Shown one piece after another: positions 7,399 to 16,617 of a stretch of 35,654 bases of DNA (positions are counted from its first letter, which is position 1; the number at the start of each line of letters is the position of its first letter). The position numbers were made by a program, and so were the translations under genes. The notes below the pieces were generated by a model. It was not told the origin of the DNA and did not search any database. It saw only the letters and a list, made by a program, of their open reading frames with translations. The stretch lies in contig DZCM01000011.1 in the NCBI GenBank assembly GCA_022730295.1, positions 1 to 35,654 on the forward strand, in the 5' to 3' direction. The DNA is from Rhodanobacter sp. GTDB taxonomy: Bacteria; Pseudomonadota; Gammaproteobacteria; Xanthomonadales; Rhodanobacteraceae.

Positions 7399-9033
7399 TC
7401 AGCGCCAGCCATTCGAGATGGGATAACGCCGCTCGCGCCCGAATGCGCACGGCGACACACGCGGTCCCGGCGCAGCCTGACGGCGCTTGAACTCGGCGGT
7501 GTAGAGCATCCGCACCACGCGCTGCACGTCTTCCGTTGCGTAGCCGGCCGCAATGATTTCGGCCTGCGATTCCGCGCCCTCGATGCAGCGCCTGAGGATG
7601 CCGTCGAGTATGTCGTACGCCGGCAATGAATCCTGGTCAGTCTGGTCAGCACGCAACTCTGCCGAAGGCGCACGTTCGATGACGGCAACGGGGATCGGAA
7701 GTGAATACGGGTCAGACGCTGATTTATCGGCCGCGTTGCGCCAGCGCGCCAATGCGTAAACTTGCGTCTTGTAGACGTCCTTCAACGGCGCATAACCGCC
7801 ACACATGTCGCCGTACAGCGTGGCGTAGCCAACCGCCATTTCGCTCTTGTTGCCGGTAGTCAAAAGCAACTTGCCGGTCTGGTTGGACAAGGCCATCAGC
7901 AACACACCGCGGCTGCGCGCCTGCAGGTTCTGCCCGGTCAGGTCGGCAAGATCGCCGCAGGTTGAGGCCAGGGTCGCGGTCGCCGCGTCGACGCTCGTGG
8001 CAATCGACAGGTCAAGATATTCCACACCCAACGAGCGTGCTTGTGCATGGGCCTCGCGCAACGAAAGCTCCGAGGTGTAACGCGAGGGCAGCATCACTGC
8101 GGTGACATTCCGCTCACCCAGCGCATCCACGGCAATCGCCAACGTCAGCGCAGAGTCGATGCCGCCGGACAATCCCAGCAGCACGCCCGTGAAGGCATTC
8201 TTGTGCACGTAGTCGCGCACACCGCGCACCAGCGCCGCGTACATCACGGCATCCGGAGACGCATCCGCTGCCACCGGCCAGTCGCGCGCGTTCCACTTGC
8301 GGGAAGTCGAATCGAAGTCGGCCCACAGCAAGGCATCCGCGAAAGCAGGCGCGCGTGCGGCGAGCTTGCCGTCGCCATCCACCAGCAACGAAGCGCCGTC
8401 ATACACCACTTCGTCCTGGCCGCCGACCATATTGAGGTAGGCGATCGCGCAACCCGTTTCCAGTGCGCGTGCCGTCAACACCGCTTCACGCTGCACCTGT
8501 TTGGCGGCGTCGAAGGGCGAGGCATTGATGACGACAATCAGTTCCGCGCCGGCGCGGGCCGCAGCGGCCACCGGCTCTGCCTGCCAGGCGTCCTCGCAAA
8601 TCAGCACGCCGACGCGCACGCCGTTGAGCGTGGTCACCGTGACCGCGTGACCGGGCTCGAAATAGCGCTTGTCGTCGAACACGCCGTAGTTGGGCAGCGC
8701 ATGCTTGTGCGCGATCTGGGCGATGCGGCCTTCGCGCAAAATGGCCGCCGCGTTGTAAACCACGCCACTGCTATGCGGAAAGCCGACCACAGCGGCAAGT
8801 CCGCCGGTATCCGCAGCGAGTGCGTCCAACTCGATCTGGCAGGCGGCGAGGAAACTGGGCCGCAGCAACAGGTCCTCGGGCGGATAGCCGCTGAGCGCAA
8901 GCTCCGGGCACACAAGGAGGTCCGCGCCACCGGACGCCGCCTCGCCCATCAGCGCGCGCACACGTGCGGCATTGGCTGCAACCGCGCCGACCGGGAAATC
9001 GAACTGTGCCAGTGCCAAGCGCAACGTGGCCAT
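7399..9033 (-). CDS. nadE: Glutamine-dependent NAD+ synthetase
   Basis: Converts nicotinate adenine dinucleotide to NAD+ using glutamine, the last step of NAD biosynthesis. The protein is 544 residues. An N-terminal nitrilase-type glutaminase domain (residues 1 to about 250) shows CPELALSGYPPEDLLLR and the catalytic-Cys segment VLICEDAW. It is fused to a C-terminal ATP-pyrophosphatase domain with the P-loop LGLSGGIDSAL and LTTGNKSEMAVGY. The C-terminus RYPISNGWR is typical of the family. The gene lies 71 bp downstream of sucD on the same strand, but a perfect stem-loop sits between them, so cotranscription is uncertain. Downstream of its stop is the palindrome block. Confidence 0.97.
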   Translation of the reverse strand: MATLRLALAQFDFPVGAVAANAARVRALMGEAASGGADLLVCPELALSGYPPEDLLLRPSFLAACQIELDALAADTGGLAAVVGFPHSSGVVYNAAAILREGRIAQIAHKHALPNYGVFDDKRYFEPGHAVTVTTLNGVRVGVLICEDAWQAEPVAAAARAGAELIVVINASPFDAAKQVQREAVLTARALETGCAIAYLNMVGGQDEVVYDGASLLVDGDGKLAARAPAFADALLWADFDSTSRKWNARDWPVAADASPDAVMYAALVRGVRDYVHKNAFTGVLLGLSGGIDSALTLAIAVDALGERNVTAVMLPSRYTSELSLREAHAQARSLGVEYLDLSIATSVDAATATLASTCGDLADLTGQNLQARSRGVLLMALSNQTGKLLLTTGNKSEMAVGYATLYGDMCGGYAPLKDVYKTQVYALARWRNAADKSASDPYSLPIPVAVIERAPSAELRADQTDQDSLPAYDILDGILRRCIEGAESQAEIIAAGYATEDVQRVVRMLYTAEFKRRQAAPGPRVSPCAFGRERRYPISNGWR

Positions 9034-9051
9034 GCGTGACTCCGGATGGAC

Positions 9052-9077
9052 GAAGGCCGCGACGAATCGCGGCCTTC
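9052..9077 (-). terminator. Perfect stem-loop between sucD and nadE
   Basis: Eleven-base perfect arms (GAAGGCCGCGA / TCGCGGCCTTC) around a 4-base loop, placed 28 bp after the sucD stop and 19 bp before the nadE start. No U-run follows on the minus strand, so it could be an attenuating or mRNA-stabilising hairpin rather than a classic intrinsic terminator. Confidence 0.45.
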
Positions 9078-9084
9078 ATTGTAC

Positions 9085-9109
9085 GGTCGCGGCTGCCGCT
9101 GCTCCTACA
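9085..9109 (-). repeat. REP-like unit overlapping the sucD stop codon
   Basis: Read on the minus strand this is TGTAGGAGCAGCGGCAGCCG followed by CGACC, a variant of the unit seen at 9999, 23021 and 30311. The TAG at its left end is the stop codon of sucD (9107-9105). Confidence 0.7.
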
Positions 9110-9974
9110 TTTTGCTTGCCAGCGTGGCGCCAAGATCGGCCGGCGACTTCACGGTGGTGACACCAGCCTTTTCCAGCGCGGCGAACTTGGCCGCAGCGGT
9201 ACCCTTGCCACCCGAGATGATCGCGCCGGCATGGCCCATGCGCTTGCCCGGGGGCGCGGAGGCGCCGGCGATGAACGCAACCACCGGCTTGGTGACGTGC
9301 GCTTCGATGAACTCGGCGGCTTCTTCCTCGGCGCTGCCACCGATCTCGCCGACCATGATGATGCCCTCGGTCTGCGGATCGTCCTGGAACAACGTCAGGC
9401 AATCGATGAAGTTCATGCCGTTGATCGGGTCGCCACCAATGCCGATGACGGTCGACTGGCCCAAGCCCACATTGGTGGTCTGGAACACCGCTTCATATGT
9501 CAACGTGCCGGAGCGCGACACGATGGCGACCTTGCCCGGCTTGTGAATGTGGCCCGGCATGATGCCGATCTTGCACTCGCCCGGGGTGATGATGCCCGGA
9601 CAATTGGGGCCGATCAGCACGCTGTCGGGATAGTCCTTCAACACGTTCTTGACACGCAGCATATCGAGCACCGGGATGCCCTCGGTGATCGCGACGATCA
9701 CCTTGATGCCGGCGGCGGCGGCTTCGAGGATCGCATCGGCCGCGAATGGCGGCGGCACGAAGATGACCGATGCATCGGCGCCGGTGTCATCAACGGCTTC
9801 GCGCACCGTGTTGAAGACCGGCAGGCCGATGTGTTCGCTGCCGCCCTTGCCCGGCGTGACGCCGCCGACCAGCTTGGTGCCGTAGTCCAGCGCTTGCTGC
9901 GAATGGAAGGTGCCTTGGTGGCCAGTGAAGCCCTGGCAGATGACTTTGGTGTTTTTGTTGACGAGGACGGACAT
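9105..9974 (-). CDS. sucD: Succinyl-CoA synthetase alpha subunit
   Basis: Alpha subunit of succinate-CoA ligase (TCA cycle), forming a heterotetramer with SucC. The 289-residue protein starts at the ATG at 9974 ([18 protein letters not shown]); a frame extension to 9992 lacks support. The N-terminal CoA-binding Rossmann domain has CQGFTGHQG and GGVTPGKGG. The phosphohistidine motif [14 protein letters not shown] lies near residue 245. Its TAG stop is contributed by a REP-like repeat, which also fixes the last residues ATLASKM. The sucC gene lies 99 bp upstream on the same strand, separated by a pair of inverted REP units, an unusually wide gap for a sucCD operon, whose genes normally sit close together or overlap. 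Confidence 0.97.
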   Translation of the reverse strand: MSVLVNKNTKVICQGFTGHQGTFHSQQALDYGTKLVGGVTPGKGGSEHIGLPVFNTVREAVDDTGADASVIFVPPPFAADAILEAAAAGIKVIVAITEGIPVLDMLRVKNVLKDYPDSVLIGPNCPGIITPGECKIGIMPGHIHKPGKVAIVSRSGTLTYEAVFQTTNVGLGQSTVIGIGGDPINGMNFIDCLTLFQDDPQTEGIIMVGEIGGSAEEEAAEFIEAHVTKPVVAFIAGASAPPGKRMGHAGAIISGGKGTAAAKFAALEKAGVTTVKSPADLGATLASKM

Positions 9975-9998
9975 GACAACCCCTTCATTCAATTATTT

Positions 9999-10071
9999 TG
10001 CAGGAGCGGCGGAAGCCGCGATTCACGTGGCAAAATTGCGCATATCGGTCGCGGCTGCCGCCGCTCCTGCA
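9999..10071. repeat. Inverted pair of REP-like units between sucC and sucD
   Basis: A plus-oriented unit at 9999-10021 (core CAGGAGCGGCGGAAGCCGCG) and a minus-oriented unit at 10047-10071 form a 73-bp inverted pair with about 25 bp between them, resembling a bacterial interspersed mosaic element. It occupies almost the whole sucC-sucD spacer and would form a long hairpin in the sucCD transcript. Confidence 0.7.
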
Positions 10072-10073
10072 CA

Positions 10074-11240
10074 TCACGCCGCTTTCGCCGCCGCTACCGC
10101 TTTCTGCGCGGCGTCGTTCAGATCGTTCGCGGGTGTGATTGCCAAACCCGACTGCGCCAGCAGCTCGCGGCCCTGCTCGACGTTGGTGCCCTGCAGGCGC
10201 ACCACCACCGGGATCTTCAGCCCGACTTCCTTGACCGCCGCGATGATGCCCTCGGCAATCAAATCGCAACGCACGATGCCGCCGAAAATGTTGACGAGGA
10301 TGCAGTTCACTTTCGGTGAAGACAGGATCAGCTTGAACGCCGCGGTCACGCGCTCGGTTGTCGCGCCGCCGCCGACGTCGAGGAAGTTGGCGGGTTCGCC
10401 ACCGGCCAGCTTGATCACGTCCATGGTCGCCATCGCCAGACCGGCGCCGTTGACCATGCAGCCGATCGTGCCGTCCATCGTCACGTAGTTGAGATGATCG
10501 GCCGCGGCTTCGGCTTCCGCCTTGTCTTCCTGCGACACATCGCGCATCGCCGCCAGTTCCGGATGGCGGAACTCGGCGTTGTCATCGGAATTGACCTTGC
10601 CATCCAGCGCCATCAGGTCGCCGGAGGCGATGATCGCGAGCGGATTCAACTCGACCAGCGAGAGGTCTTTCGCGTTGAACAACCTGTACAGGCCCAGCAT
10701 GATTTTCGTCAACTGGTTGACCTGCTTGCCAGTCAAGCCAAGCGCGAAGCCGAGTTCGCGGCACTGGTAGGGTTGCAGGCTTTCGGTGAGATTCACCGTG
10801 ACGGTGTGGATTTCATCCGGTGTCTCGCGCGCGACCTGCTCGATGTCGACGCCGCCACGGGCCGACGCGATGAAGGTGACGGCCTTGGTAGCGCGATCGA
10901 CCAGCACCGACAGGTACAGCTCCTTGGCGATGTCGGTGGCCTCGGTGACCAGCACCAGGTTCACCGGCAGCGCGACGCCACCGGACTGGTAGGTGGCCAT
11001 CCTGGTACCGAGCATGCCTGCGGCTGCAGCCTTCACCTCGTCCAGCGACTTGCAGAACTTGACGCCGCCGGACTTGCCGCGGCCACCGGCGTGGATTTGC
11101 GCCTTCACCATCCATTGTTCGCCACCCAGCATCTTGGCGGCAGCGACCGCTTCCGCCGCGGTCGCTGCCACCTTGCCCGGCGGCACCGCGATGCCGAACT
11201 CGGCGAACAATTGCTTGGCCTGATATTCGTGGAAATTCAT
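10074..11240 (-). CDS. sucC: Succinyl-CoA synthetase beta subunit
   Basis: Beta subunit of succinate-CoA ligase, carrying the nucleotide-binding ATP-grasp domain. It is 388 residues, standard length. It begins [16 protein letters not shown], the canonical start of the family, with the ATP-grasp core [16 protein letters not shown] near residues 46-61, EINPLA-like VELNPLAII, and the C-terminal CoA-ligase part GGGATTERV and [11 protein letters not shown]. The gene is first in the sucC-sucD pair; 90 bp separate it from the lspA stop upstream, leaving room for its own promoter. With the NAD-type isocitrate dehydrogenase at 30.4 kb this gives two TCA steps in the window. Confidence 0.97.
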   Translation of the reverse strand: MNFHEYQAKQLFAEFGIAVPPGKVAATAAEAVAAAKMLGGEQWMVKAQIHAGGRGKSGGVKFCKSLDEVKAAAAGMLGTRMATYQSGGVALPVNLVLVTEATDIAKELYLSVLVDRATKAVTFIASARGGVDIEQVARETPDEIHTVTVNLTESLQPYQCRELGFALGLTGKQVNQLTKIMLGLYRLFNAKDLSLVELNPLAIIASGDLMALDGKVNSDDNAEFRHPELAAMRDVSQEDKAEAEAAADHLNYVTMDGTIGCMVNGAGLAMATMDVIKLAGGEPANFLDVGGGATTERVTAAFKLILSSPKVNCILVNIFGGIVRCDLIAEGIIAAVKEVGLKIPVVVRLQGTNVEQGRELLAQSGLAITPANDLNDAAQKAVAAAKAA

Positions 11241-11330
11241 GTGTGGGCCTTGTGATTCCGAAAGTTGCCGGCAACCACGCGGGTCGCCGTCCCGTGCTGC
11301 GGGCAGGGGTCACGCAGGCACGACAGCCGC

Positions 11331-11861
11331 CTATTGTTGCGCTGCAGCGTCCGTGTGTCTACCAAACAGCCCGAACGCAATCAGCAGCACCGCACCGATC
11401 GTGATCGCCGAATCGGCGACGTTGAACGCCGGATACGCCCACGTGCGCCAATAGACCTGGATGAAATCGGTGACCTGGCCGTGCACCAGCCGGTCAACAA
11501 GGTTGCCCAGCGCGCCGCCGATGATCAGCGCCACCGGCAACGCGTTGCGCCAATCACGCCGCGGCAAGCGCGCCAGCCACACGGCCAGACCAACGCTCAC
11601 TACCACCGCGAGAACGCCGAACAGCCACGCCTGCCAGCCCGAACCGCCGGCAAGAAAACTGAAGGCCGCGCCCCGATTGAACGCCAGCGTCCAGTTCAGC
11701 ACATGCGGGACGACTTGATGCGGCATGTACGGCACCAATTCGCGCAACGCGATCATTTTGGTGAGCTGGTCGACCACGATCACGCAGGCCGACAGCAGTA
11801 GCCAGATGAGCGCGTTGGGTCTGGGAAATTTGTTCAAGCCAGTGTCCTTGTCAGGTGGCAC
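11331..11861 (-). CDS. lspA: Lipoprotein signal peptidase (signal peptidase II)
   Basis: Integral inner-membrane aspartyl protease that removes signal peptides from diacylated prolipoproteins, including the several lipoproteins encoded in this window. The 176-residue protein has four hydrophobic segments (about residues 17-35, 76-95, 99-118 and 145-165). The catalytic aspartates lie in GNLVDRLVHGQVTDFI and FNVADSAI, and NRGAAFSFL is also conserved. The ATG at 11861 gives an N-terminal tail (MPPDKDTGLNKFPRPN) of ordinary length. In many proteobacteria lspA directly follows ileS; here it is about 4.8 kb from ileS, with four other genes between them. Confidence 0.96.
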   Translation of the reverse strand: MPPDKDTGLNKFPRPNALIWLLLSACVIVVDQLTKMIALRELVPYMPHQVVPHVLNWTLAFNRGAAFSFLAGGSGWQAWLFGVLAVVVSVGLAVWLARLPRRDWRNALPVALIIGGALGNLVDRLVHGQVTDFIQVYWRTWAYPAFNVADSAITIGAVLLIAFGLFGRHTDAAAQQ

Positions 11862-11906
11862 GAGGAAACCCGAATGATAACGGTACCCATGCCCGGGCCG
11901 TCCGGA

Positions 11907-12521
11907 TCAACGTACTGCCAACGCGACGCGCGCCACCGGCAAGATCGCTTCGACCCAACGTGTGTACTGCGCGCCGGACGGATGCAGGCCGTCGGTGACC
12001 AGCTGATCGCGCGCGTCGAGCGAGCGCGAGATGCCGGTGACGTCGACCCAACGCGCACCCGCGCACTCGACCTCCAGACGCGCTGCGGCGTTGTACAAGT
12101 CGATCTGCGTGGCAATTTCACGAGCGTCGTGGTGTCCGGCGCGAGCAAACGGCGTGACGCCCCAATCTGGAATCGAAACCACCAGCACATGTGAGGCATT
12201 CCCCCCCGCCAGCGCCACGGCACGTTGCAAAAGGTCAGGAAATTGCGTGCGGTATTGATCCAGCGTCTGGTTGCGATACTGGTTGTTGACGCCGATCAGC
12301 AGGCTGACCAGCACGTACGGCGGCGCAAACACATCCGCATCCATCGCCGCCGCCAACTCGTCCGTGCTCCAGCCCGTCTTGGCGACGATTCGCGGATCGG
12401 CAATATCGACACCGTCCAAACGCAGGCGTGCAGCAAGCTGCCGGGGCCAACGTTCCGACTCCGCCACACCCTCGCCGACGGTGTAGGAATCACCCAGCGC
12501 GAGGAAGGAATGCATGATCAT
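11907..12521 (-). CDS. SGNH/GDSL-family hydrolase (esterase)
   Basis: Cytosolic-looking SGNH hydrolase of about 204 residues. Block I is LALGDSYTVGEG (nucleophilic Ser), block III is LIGVNNQYRN (oxyanion Asn) and block V is DGLHPSG (catalytic Asp and His). I place the start at the ATG at 12521 (MIMHSFLALGDSYT); the ATG at 12515 is equally possible, since GDSL proteins usually begin a few residues before block I. A longer frame would run into the upstream aminotransferase gene and adds unconserved residues. No signal peptide is seen. It is the second gene after the AlaA-like aminotransferase, about 80 bp downstream. The substrate is unknown. Confidence 0.85.
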   Translation of the reverse strand: MIMHSFLALGDSYTVGEGVAESERWPRQLAARLRLDGVDIADPRIVAKTGWSTDELAAAMDADVFAPPYVLVSLLIGVNNQYRNQTLDQYRTQFPDLLQRAVALAGGNASHVLVVSIPDWGVTPFARAGHHDAREIATQIDLYNAAARLEVECAGARWVDVTGISRSLDARDQLVTDGLHPSGAQYTRWVEAILPVARVALAVR

Positions 12522-12601
12522 TGACTCGCAGCGGCCGTTGTGGAAAGTCAGGACATGGATGTCCGTTCTGGTGCCCACGACCACGGGCCCCGATGGTTGA
12601 G

Positions 12602-13882
12602 TCAAACCCGAACGGCGCAGCGATCAGGGACGATCGCATCAACAGCTTCAACCATGCGCTCCAGCACGCGCTCGATGCGCGCGAACACGTCGGCGATCTG
12701 TGCCGGCTCGGGCAGCAGCGTGATGCGGAAGTGCCGGCTCGCGTGCAGGTTGAAACTGGAACCCGGCACCACGAGGGCGTGTTCTTCATCCAGCACGCGC
12801 AATGCGAATTCGTTGTCATCGAAATCGGACAGCACGCCGGCGCGCACCGCCGGGAATGCGTACAACGCACCCTGCGGCACCACGCACTCGAGGAACTGGC
12901 TGCGCGCGACCGCGTCCTGCACGGCCCGGCGCGCTTCGTAGAGTCGTCCCCCCGGCGCGGTGAGCGCGGAGATGGTATCGGGGCCGGTCAGCGCCGGCTC
13001 GATCGCCCACTGCGCGGGCACGTTGGCGCACAGGCGCAACGCCGCCAGCAGTTGCAACGCATCGCGATATTCTTCCACGCGCTCGCCGGCACCCGACAAG
13101 GTCATCCAGCCGACCCGGAAGCCACAGGCGCGATGCACTTTCGACAGGCCGCCGAACGATACACATGGCAAGTCACCCGCAAGCGCCGCCAGCGGCGTGA
13201 AGCCGGCATCGTCGTACAGGATGCCGTCGTAGATTTCATCGCACAGCAACAGCAGGCCGTGGCGCGCGGCGATCTCGACGATACGTTCGAGCAGTTCGCG
13301 CGGATAGCACGCACCGGTTGGATTGTTCGGATTGATCAACACCAGCGCGCGCGTATGCGGCCCGCACAGGGCCTCGATCTGGTCCGGGCCGGGCAGGTGT
13401 CCTTGCGCCGCCGGACAGTCGTAATAGCGCGGCGTACCATCATTGAGGATCGTGGCCGCGCTCCACAAAGGATAGTCGGGCGACGGCAACAACACTTCAT
13501 CACCCGGATCCAGCAGGGCGCGTAATGCCAGATCGATCAGCTCACTGACGCCATTGCCGATGAACACTCGGTCAATGTCGGCCACAGCCGCGCCGCGCCC
13601 GCATTGCTGCGCGAGAATCGCCGCGCGCGCCGCTTCCACGCCCTGCTCATGGCAATACGCGTCGCTGTCGGCAAGGTGCGCGGTCATCGCTGCGGTGAGA
13701 TGCGCCGGTGCACGAAAGCCGAAGCGGCCAGGATTCCCGATATTGAGTTTCAAGACTGCGTGGCCGGCGGCTTCAAGTTCGCGTGCACGGCGCGCCAGTG
13801 CGCCACGGATTTCGTAGCGCACCCGCTCCAGCCGCGCGCTGGGCGCCGTGGTAGCCTGATTGGTAATCGATTCGACGGACAT
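12602..13882 (-). CDS. alaA: AlaA-like alanine/glutamate-pyruvate aminotransferase
   Basis: PLP-dependent fold-type I aminotransferase of 426 residues. The PLP lysine is Lys248 in FGGLSKVHRACGFRVGW. NPNNPTG at 184-190, DEIYDG at 215-220 and SPDYPLW are intact. The segment LRLCANVPAQWAIEPAL is characteristic of the AlaA (YfbQ) group rather than AspC, supporting transamination between alanine and 2-oxoglutarate. The start ATG at 13882 is followed by MSVESITNQ. It is transcribed leftward, divergent from rsgA with a 220-bp gap, and is followed by the SGNH hydrolase. The length is about 20 residues above E. coli AlaA, mainly at the N-terminus. Confidence 0.88.
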   Translation of the reverse strand: MSVESITNQATTAPSARLERVRYEIRGALARRARELEAAGHAVLKLNIGNPGRFGFRAPAHLTAAMTAHLADSDAYCHEQGVEAARAAILAQQCGRGAAVADIDRVFIGNGVSELIDLALRALLDPGDEVLLPSPDYPLWSAATILNDGTPRYYDCPAAQGHLPGPDQIEALCGPHTRALVLINPNNPTGACYPRELLERIVEIAARHGLLLLCDEIYDGILYDDAGFTPLAALAGDLPCVSFGGLSKVHRACGFRVGWMTLSGAGERVEEYRDALQLLAALRLCANVPAQWAIEPALTGPDTISALTAPGGRLYEARRAVQDAVARSQFLECVVPQGALYAFPAVRAGVLSDFDDNEFALRVLDEEHALVVPGSSFNLHASRHFRITLLPEPAQIADVFARIERVLERMVEAVDAIVPDRCAVRV

Positions 13883-14102
13883 GGGCGCGCATGGTAGCGA
13901 AACCCACGCTCCAATTCAGCAGCCTCTGGTACATCCGCCGCTCGCCAACGACCGGGGCACATTCGCCAGGCGCCCCCCCGGATGCACGCGCGCCTGAACG
14001 CCAGCCATGCGCCCGGCTGCAAACGGTTTCGGGATCGGGCATGCTAGCGATCACTCCCAGACTCGCACACCTTCCGCGACGTTCCGTATCCGCGAACCCG
14101 CC

Positions 14103-15164
14103 ATGGCAAACAACTCCACGCAAACTGCGCCGCTGCTGCAACGCATCGGCTGGTGCGGCGAGCTTCCGCCGCTGACCGCCCACGCAACCGTCGTCCGCGT
14201 CTCCGCCCAGCACCGGGCCGGCTACGAGGTGCACGACGGCACGCAAACCTTCAACGCGCAACCCGCGCCGAAATTCCTCAAGCGCAATCTCGACCCCGCC
14301 GAGCGGCCAGCGGTCGGCGACTTCGTGGTCATTGAAGCCGGCACGCCACCGCACATCGTGCAGGTGCTGCCACGCCGGAGCGTGCTGACGCGCGCAGCGG
14401 CAGGCGAACGCTACGCGCGTCAGAACATCGCCAGCAATGTCGACGTGGTATTGGTGCTGACCGGTCTGGATGGCGATTTCAATGCGGCGCGAATCGAGCG
14501 CTACCTGGCCCTGATCGAGGGTTCCGGCGCACACGCCGTGGTGGTACTTACCAAGCGCGATCAGGTGGACCAGGCCGACACCGACGCCGCCGTGGCAGCA
14601 CTGGGCGAGAGACTGCCCGCCGGCACGCCGATCCACGCCATCAATGCCAAGGACGCCGCCAGCGTGGCGGCACTTGCAGTACATCTCGCGCCGGGCGTCA
14701 CCGCAGCACTGGTGGGATCTTCGGGTGCCGGCAAATCCACGCTCACCAACACCCTGCTCGGCGAAGCCCGCATGGCCACCGCCGCCACCCGCGCCACGGA
14801 CGGACACGGTCGCCACACCACCACCCATCGCGCGCTGTTGTCGCTGCCTTGCGGTGCCTGCCTGATCGACACCCCCGGCATGCGTGAACTGAAGCTCACC
14901 GGCGACGAAGACCTGGAACTGTTCGCCGACATCGACGCACTCACCGAACAATGCCGCTTCGCCGACTGCAGCCACGGCAACGAACCCGGCTGCACAGTAC
15001 GCCTCGCCATTGAGGAAGGCGAACTCGACCCGGCGCGCTGGCAGCATTACCTGAAGCTGCACGGCCAGCGCGAAGAACAAGCCGCGCGCTTCGAAGAGCG
15101 CCTTGGCACCCCCCGCGAACCGCTGCGCACGCAAAAGCACCGCGGTTGGCAGGAGCGCGAGTAG
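14103..15164 (+). CDS. rsgA: Ribosome small-subunit biogenesis GTPase RsgA
   Basis: Circularly permuted GTPase that acts late in 30S maturation. The 353-residue product begins at the ATG at 14103 (MANNSTQTAPLLQRIGW). An N-terminal OB domain (residues about 20-95) is followed by the permuted G motifs in the order expected: G4 LTKRDQVD, then G1 GSSGAGKSTLTN near residue 205, G2/G3 with HTTTHR and DTPGMREL, and a C-terminal zinc-binding segment with Cys and His in EQCRFADCSHGNEPGC. An upstream ATG at 14007 is in frame but adds 32 residues not typical of the family. The next gene starts 10 bp downstream, suggesting cotranscription. Confidence 0.96.
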   Translation: MANNSTQTAPLLQRIGWCGELPPLTAHATVVRVSAQHRAGYEVHDGTQTFNAQPAPKFLKRNLDPAERPAVGDFVVIEAGTPPHIVQVLPRRSVLTRAAAGERYARQNIASNVDVVLVLTGLDGDFNAARIERYLALIEGSGAHAVVVLTKRDQVDQADTDAAVAALGERLPAGTPIHAINAKDAASVAALAVHLAPGVTAALVGSSGAGKSTLTNTLLGEARMATAATRATDGHGRHTTTHRALLSLPCGACLIDTPGMRELKLTGDEDLELFADIDALTEQCRFADCSHGNEPGCTVRLAIEEGELDPARWQHYLKLHGQREEQAARFEERLGTPREPLRTQKHRGWQERE

Positions 15165-15174
15165 CGGCCGCACC

Positions 15175-16428
15175 ATGAAGCACGCCGCAACCGCGCCAGC
15201 CCAGCGACACTGCGCCGCACTCGACAAGCGGCTGGTGGACGCGGTGCGCCGCATCCGCGTGCTCGACACCGTGTCGTGGCCGGTGGCGGTCGAACGGCAA
15301 TTCCTCGAACAACTGCAACGCGGCCACGAAGCCCTGCCGCACTTCGACTATGCCGCCCCGGACTTCTCGGCCGAGCGCACCGAACTCTCGGCTATCGCGA
15401 ACGAAGCCGATACCGCGCACCCGCTCGGTGCCTATCTCGCGCGCAGCGCAGCCTCATGGCAGACCGCAGCGTGCATGCTGGAAGCAGTCGGCACCGCGGG
15501 CGTCACGGCGCCATCCATCGAACTCTACGGCAAACCCGGCGACGCCCTGCCCGGCGGCACCCAGACCAACTTCGACGCCGCGCGCTATTTTTTTGCGATC
15601 GCCGAAAAGCTGGGTGCTGGCGAAGCCTTGTCCGAAGCCGACTACTGCATTCCGGCGGAAGTGCTGCGCGACGAAGTGCAGGCCGAGGTTGACACCTGTT
15701 TCGGCGCCGGCGCGGTGCGCGTCGAAATCGATCCCGGCTTGACCGCCAAGGCCGCGGCTGGCGCGAGCCGCATCCGCTTGCGTGGCAACACCTGCTTCTC
15801 CGGGTACGACCGCTCGCAACTGCTCGCGCACGAAGCCTTCGTGCACACACTGACTGCGCGCAACGGCCGTGCACAGCCGATCCTGAAATCGCTGTCGCGC
15901 ACTGCGCCACGCGCCACCGCCACGCAGGAAGGTCTGGCCGTGTTCGCCGAGCTGATGTCCGGCTCGATCGACATCGCGCGCTTGCAACGCATCAGCCTGC
16001 GCATCCTGGCCATCGACATGGCACTCGCGGGCGCCGATTTCATCGAGGTCTACCGCTGGTTTCGCGAGCACGGCCAGGGCGTCTCCGACAGCTTCTATTC
16101 CACCCAACGCGTGTACCGCGGCGTACCGCTCACGGGCGGCGCGGCCTTCACCAAGGACAACGTGTACCTTGCCGGGCTGCTCACCGTGCACACGTTCTTT
16201 CGTTGGGCCTTCAAACGCCGCCGGCTGGGCCTGCTGAAGCACCTGTTCGCCGGCAAGCTGGCGTTGGAGGATGCGATTGCTCTGCGGCCGTGCTTTGCCG
16301 ATGGCTCCGTCGCCGAGCCCGAATTCCTGCCGCAGTGGGTGCAACACTCACAGGGCCTTGCCGGCAAACTCGCGTTCTCGCTGTTCGCGAACAAGATACG
16401 CATGGGCCGGATTGGCGAATGGGATTGA
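15175..16428 (+). CDS. DUF1704 / MATCAP-like metallopeptidase family protein
   Basis: A 417-residue protein of the DUF1704 family, often annotated as flavohemoglobin expression-modulating QEGLA motif protein. It carries an HExxxH motif (His219-Glu220 to His224, in LLAHEAFVHTL) and, 28 residues later, the eponymous TQEGLAVFAEL with Glu252. Eukaryotic members of this family (MATCAP/TMCP) were shown to be zinc tubulin tyrosine carboxypeptidases using this HExxxH-plus-Glu arrangement. That the bacterial protein is a peptidase is therefore an inference; the substrate is unknown. No signal peptide is evident. It starts 10 bp after rsgA and converges with ileS, with a 189-bp gap holding only a weak palindrome. 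Confidence 0.85.
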   Translation: MKHAATAPAQRHCAALDKRLVDAVRRIRVLDTVSWPVAVERQFLEQLQRGHEALPHFDYAAPDFSAERTELSAIANEADTAHPLGAYLARSAASWQTAACMLEAVGTAGVTAPSIELYGKPGDALPGGTQTNFDAARYFFAIAEKLGAGEALSEADYCIPAEVLRDEVQAEVDTCFGAGAVRVEIDPGLTAKAAAGASRIRLRGNTCFSGYDRSQLLAHEAFVHTLTARNGRAQPILKSLSRTAPRATATQEGLAVFAELMSGSIDIARLQRISLRILAIDMALAGADFIEVYRWFREHGQGVSDSFYSTQRVYRGVPLTGGAAFTKDNVYLAGLLTVHTFFRWAFKRRRLGLLKHLFAGKLALEDAIALRPCFADGSVAEPEFLPQWVQHSQGLAGKLAFSLFANKIRMGRIGEWD

Positions 16429-16617
16429 GAAGCGCGGAATAACCTGCTGCGCTTGGCAGCTTGCGCGCCGGCAGTGCTCGCCATGCTCACGTACTGGCGT
16501 GTACGCTCCGCTGGCTGCGCGCTGGCGTCACGCAACCCGCCTTCGCTCGCGACGGTTGTTCCGCGTTTCTGGGCCCACGCCCGGTTTGTGCGGGACGCTG
16601 CGACTGGTAGTCAAGCG

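Noticed and set aside
6620-7426. Small open frames (about 60-260 aa) on both strands between bamD and nadE
   Set aside because: They are translations of palindromic repeats, with Arg/Pro-rich composition, no ribosome binding sites, and some run into nadE antisense.
9999-10071. Repeated units as a CRISPR array
   Set aside because: Units are inverted, few, palindromic and lie in a short intergenic gap; there are no regularly spaced unique spacers and no cas genes.
13773-15269. 498-residue minus-strand frame opposite rsgA
   Set aside because: rsgA on the plus strand has all G motifs; the antisense frame has no recognisable features.
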